Shown here piece after piece: positions 61,839-64,000 of a stretch of DNA of 64,000 bases. How positions within the stretch are numbered: position 1 is the first letter of the stretch; each line of letters opens with the position of its first letter. Below the pieces are notes generated by a model that saw nothing but the letters and a program-made list of their open reading frames with translations, was not told the origin of the DNA and did not search any database. Source of the stretch: Qipengyuania pelagi (GTDB lineage: Bacteria > Pseudomonadota > Alphaproteobacteria > Sphingomonadales > Sphingomonadaceae); assembly GCF_009827295.1 (NCBI RefSeq), contig NZ_WTYD01000001.1:1302001-1366000 (forward strand), written 5' to 3'. Made by a program: the position numbers and the translations under genes.

Positions 61839-62096
61839 ATGATGTTCGCAATCGCTCTCATCGCCGCCCTCTCTCTCCTGGCCCTGGCCAGCGCTGCCGT
61901 GCTCGCCGACAGCGGACTGCGTTGGTGGTCCGCTTTCGGCCAGCTGCGTGGCGAATTGAAGGGATCGCGGATCGTGGAAGAGCAGGCCGTGGGCGTAACC
62001 CGCGCCAGGCTGCGGCCGTGTTTTGTCGCAAGCCGTTCGGCAGCGGGCCCAGTTCGCAAATCGCCGAGCGCTTCGGCTACGCGCGCTGTCGCCTGA
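61839..62096 (+). CDS. Small single-helix membrane protein, candidate SOS gene
   Basis: An 85-residue protein: one membrane helix (residues ~2-24, MFAIALIAALSLLALASAAVL), then DSGLRWWSAFGQLRGELKGS and a basic Ser/Arg-rich tail. A second ATG follows the first directly. It resembles no family I know by motif. The upstream LexA-type box suggests damage induction; small SOS membrane proteins in alphaproteobacteria (for example SidA of Caulobacter) block division, but no sequence match is claimed. It converges with pssA (20-base overlap). Confidence 0.6.
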   Translation: MMFAIALIAALSLLALASAAVLADSGLRWWSAFGQLRGELKGSRIVEEQAVGVTRARLRPCFVASRSAAGPVRKSPSASATRAVA

Positions 62097-62895
62097 TCCT
62101 GGCGTAACGCAGCCACCCATAAGGCAGCAGCGCGAGATAGATCGCGCAGATCCCTACCAGCGTCCACCACGGCTCCAGTAACAGAGCCGCGAAGAACAGA
62201 CCCGCAAACGCCAGCAATTCGAGGCGCACGCTTCGACGCGGCCGTAGCGACGTCCAGCTGAGCGTGGCGAGGTTCGAGATCATCAGGGCCGCGATCAGAG
62301 CGACCCAAGGACCGACCAGATAGGGCGAGCGGAACAGCGCCTCACCCGTGGCGATCCATAGATAGAACGGCAGAAAGACGAGCCCCGCTCCGACAGGCGC
62401 GGGTATCCCGGTCAGGAACCCAAGCGATTTGTGCGGCTGGACGTCCGTGTCGATCTGCGCGTTGAACCGCGCGAGGCGCAGGGCACAGCAGACTGCGAAG
62501 GCCAGCGCCGCGAACCAGCCGAAGCGCGGCAGATCCTGCAATGACCAGAGATAGACGATGATCGCGGGCGCCGTTCCGAAGGACAGCGAATCGGCGAGGC
62601 TGTCCAATTCGGCACCGAACCGCGATTGCGCGTTCAACAGCCGCGCTATGCGTCCGTCGATCCCGTCGAGCACGCCGGCGAAAATGATCGCCATCACCGC
62701 GAAGCCCCAATCCCCTCCGATTGCAAAGCGCACGCCTGTCAGCCCGGAACAGAGCGCCGCAGCGGTGATCGCATTCGGTAGCAGCGCACGCAGCGACAGG
62801 CCCTTGCGCGCCGGAACCGGGGTGGCATCGAACGGCTCGTCTTCCGTCGCCTTCGGGCCGAGACGCGGGCGATCTTCGGGAGAGGACGTGGTCAT
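62077..62895 (-). CDS. pssA: CDP-diacylglycerol-serine O-phosphatidyltransferase
   Basis: A 272-residue membrane enzyme that makes phosphatidylserine. The CDP-alcohol motif is [13 protein letters not shown] with [16 protein letters not shown]. About seven membrane helices follow a polar N-terminal ~30 residues. It overlaps the psd stop (ATGA), forming a two-gene phosphatidylethanolamine operon. Confidence 0.96.
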   Translation of the reverse strand: MTTSSPEDRPRLGPKATEDEPFDATPVPARKGLSLRALLPNAITAAALCSGLTGVRFAIGGDWGFAVMAIIFAGVLDGIDGRIARLLNAQSRFGAELDSLADSLSFGTAPAIIVYLWSLQDLPRFGWFAALAFAVCCALRLARFNAQIDTDVQPHKSLGFLTGIPAPVGAGLVFLPFYLWIATGEALFRSPYLVGPWVALIAALMISNLATLSWTSLRPRRSVRLELLAFAGLFFAALLLEPWWTLVGICAIYLALLPYGWLRYARIRRQRA

Positions 62896-63644
62896 TGGGC
62901 AATTCCTTCGATCAGCTTGCGGGTGCCGATCTCGGCCAGCACCGTTTCGCCCGCGATAACGCGTTGGCCCAGCAGAACCTTCGAATCGGTCCCTGCGGGC
63001 AGATACACATCCACTCGGCTACCGAAGCGGATCAGGCCGACCCGCTGCCCTACGCCCAGCGTATCGCCGACCTTCACGAAGGGCACGATGCGCCGCGCGA
63101 CGAGGCCTGCGATCTGGGTAAAGCCGATCCGCACCCCATCGGCACGCTCGATCATGATGTGCTGGCGCTCGTTCTCTTCGCTGGCCTTGTCGAGATCGGC
63201 ATTGAGGAACCGGCCCGGCAGATAGACCAGGCGCCGCACCACGCCGCCGATCGGCGCGCGATTGATGTGCACGTCGAACACGCTCATGAAGATCGAAACG
63301 CGGGTCACCGGTCCTGCCGGCAGGCCCGCAATCCCGCTGCCATCGTCGATCTGCAACTCCTCCGGCGGCTCGACCTCGGCGATCAGAGTGACGAGCCCGT
63401 CGGCGGGCGATACGATCGCCCCCTCGCTCTGGGGCACGACCCGCTCGGGATCGCGGAAGAAGGCGAAGACCCCGGCGGAAAGGGCCAGCAACGGCCAGCC
63501 GATCAGGTCCCAGTCCAGCAGCAACAAAAAGATCAGGCTGATGCCGAGGGCGATCAGGCCGAATTTGCGCCCTTCGGGATGGATCGAGGGCAAGGACCAG
63601 CTGGCATCGCCCCGCCCGTGATTGTCTAGCAGTTCACCTGGCAT
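62892..63644 (-). CDS. psd: Phosphatidylserine decarboxylase proenzyme
   Basis: A 250-residue pyruvoyl enzyme of the short (type II/archaeal-like) form. The self-cleavage Gly-Ser lies in [28 protein letters not shown] is the other conserved block. Two N-terminal helices ([33 protein letters not shown]) anchor it. No ribosome-binding site is seen before the ATG at 63644. Confidence 0.96.
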   Translation of the reverse strand: MPGELLDNHGRGDASWSLPSIHPEGRKFGLIALGISLIFLLLLDWDLIGWPLLALSAGVFAFFRDPERVVPQSEGAIVSPADGLVTLIAEVEPPEELQIDDGSGIAGLPAGPVTRVSIFMSVFDVHINRAPIGGVVRRLVYLPGRFLNADLDKASEENERQHIMIERADGVRIGFTQIAGLVARRIVPFVKVGDTLGVGQRVGLIRFGSRVDVYLPAGTDSKVLLGQRVIAGETVLAEIGTRKLIEGIAQ

Positions 63645-63693
63645 AGACCGCGTCTAGAGCCGCGCGGCGCACCCGGCAAGCGCCGGAGCGCCC

Positions 63694-64000
63694 TCATCCC
63701 ACCTTGCGGACGAATACGGTCCCCGCGGAATAGCCCGCGCCGAAGCTGCAAATCAGGCCACTGTCACCGCTTTGGAGGTCCTCATTGTTCAGGTGAAACG
63801 CGATGATCGATCCGGCGCTCGACGTATTCCCGTAAGTGTCCAGCACGGTCGGGCTTTCATCCTCGCTCGCCTCGTGGCCGAGCACGCGCTGGGCGATCAG
63901 GCGGTTCATCCCGGCATTGGCCTGATGCAGCCAGAGGCGCCGCAGCCCGCGCGGATCGATCTCCAGCCGCTCCGCTTCGGCAACGATCATTTCGGCGACC
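63694..64000 (-). CDS. 3-oxoacyl-ACP synthase III-like protein, C-terminal part
   Basis: The 3' end of a thiolase-fold condensing enzyme; the frame is open to the window edge, so the gene starts beyond it. The catalytic His is in LRRLWLHQANAGMN and the Asn in LDTYGNTSSAGSI; it ends FGAGYSAGTVFVRKVG. The active-site Cys lies upstream. It may be FabH or a beta-ketoacyl-ACP synthase III paralogue. Confidence 0.88.
   Translation of the reverse strand, partial: VAEMIVAEAERLEIDPRGLRRLWLHQANAGMNRLIAQRVLGHEASEDESPTVLDTYGNTSSAGSIIAFHLNNEDLQSGDSGLICSFGAGYSAGTVFVRKVG

Overview
The window looks like chromosome of a GC-rich alphaproteobacterium, most likely Sphingomonadales and probably an Erythrobacteraceae-type organism. 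This is inferred from the large TonB-dependent receptor, the rpsB-tsf-pyrH-frr-uppS-cdsA-dxr-rseP-bamA order, the alphaproteobacterial cytochrome c maturation block and an SOS box of the form GAAC-N7-GAAC. No prophage, insertion sequence, CRISPR array or rRNA was seen. I could not run database searches; family calls come from motifs read directly.

1-16.4 kb is an accessory carbohydrate region. It starts with the 3' end of a GH97 glycosidase, then purU and a small membrane protein. Next is a polysaccharide-utilisation-like locus: an FGly-type sulfatase lipoprotein and a GH3 beta-glucosidase on the minus strand; divergently, a TonB-dependent receptor and a glucoamylase-like (GH144-type) lipoprotein; then an endonuclease/exonuclease/phosphatase-fold lipoprotein, an alpha/beta-hydrolase lipoprotein, a LacI-type regulator, an MFS transporter and a second LacI-type regulator. 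A palindrome centred on AACCGGTT is repeated in the GH3/receptor divergent promoter and occurs again before the hydrolase operon, which ties these transcription units into one local regulon.

16.4-20.4 kb is a trehalose operon (otsB, GH15, otsA) with overlapping genes. otsA has no canonical start codon at its conserved N terminus; an ATA fits best. 20.5-31.5 kb carries tRNA-Met, an RNA 2H phosphoesterase, mltG, fabF, acpP, a four-helix-bundle protein, aspS, rnd, oxyR, one strikingly AT-rich membrane-protein gene, pgsA and an LplT-like transporter. 31.5-42.2 kb holds a ThDP-dependent enzyme, a CsbD-like protein, an EVE protein, a GGDEF-EAL protein, the overlapping dapF-mtaB-ftsY block, a palindromic repeat, yciB and kup.

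42.3-47.3 kb is the ccmC-D-E-F-G-H-I operon, followed by an amino-acid dehydrogenase, tRNA-His, a 2OG-Fe(II) oxygenase and rpmE. 49.8-61.5 kb is a housekeeping series on the minus strand (rpsB, tsf, a PAS protein, pyrH, frr, uppS, cdsA, dxr, rseP, bamA, an OmpH/Skp-like chaperone, fabZ). lpxD and lpxA, which often flank fabZ, are not there. The end of the window has a small membrane protein behind a candidate LexA box, then psd-pssA and the 3' part of a ketoacyl-ACP synthase III.
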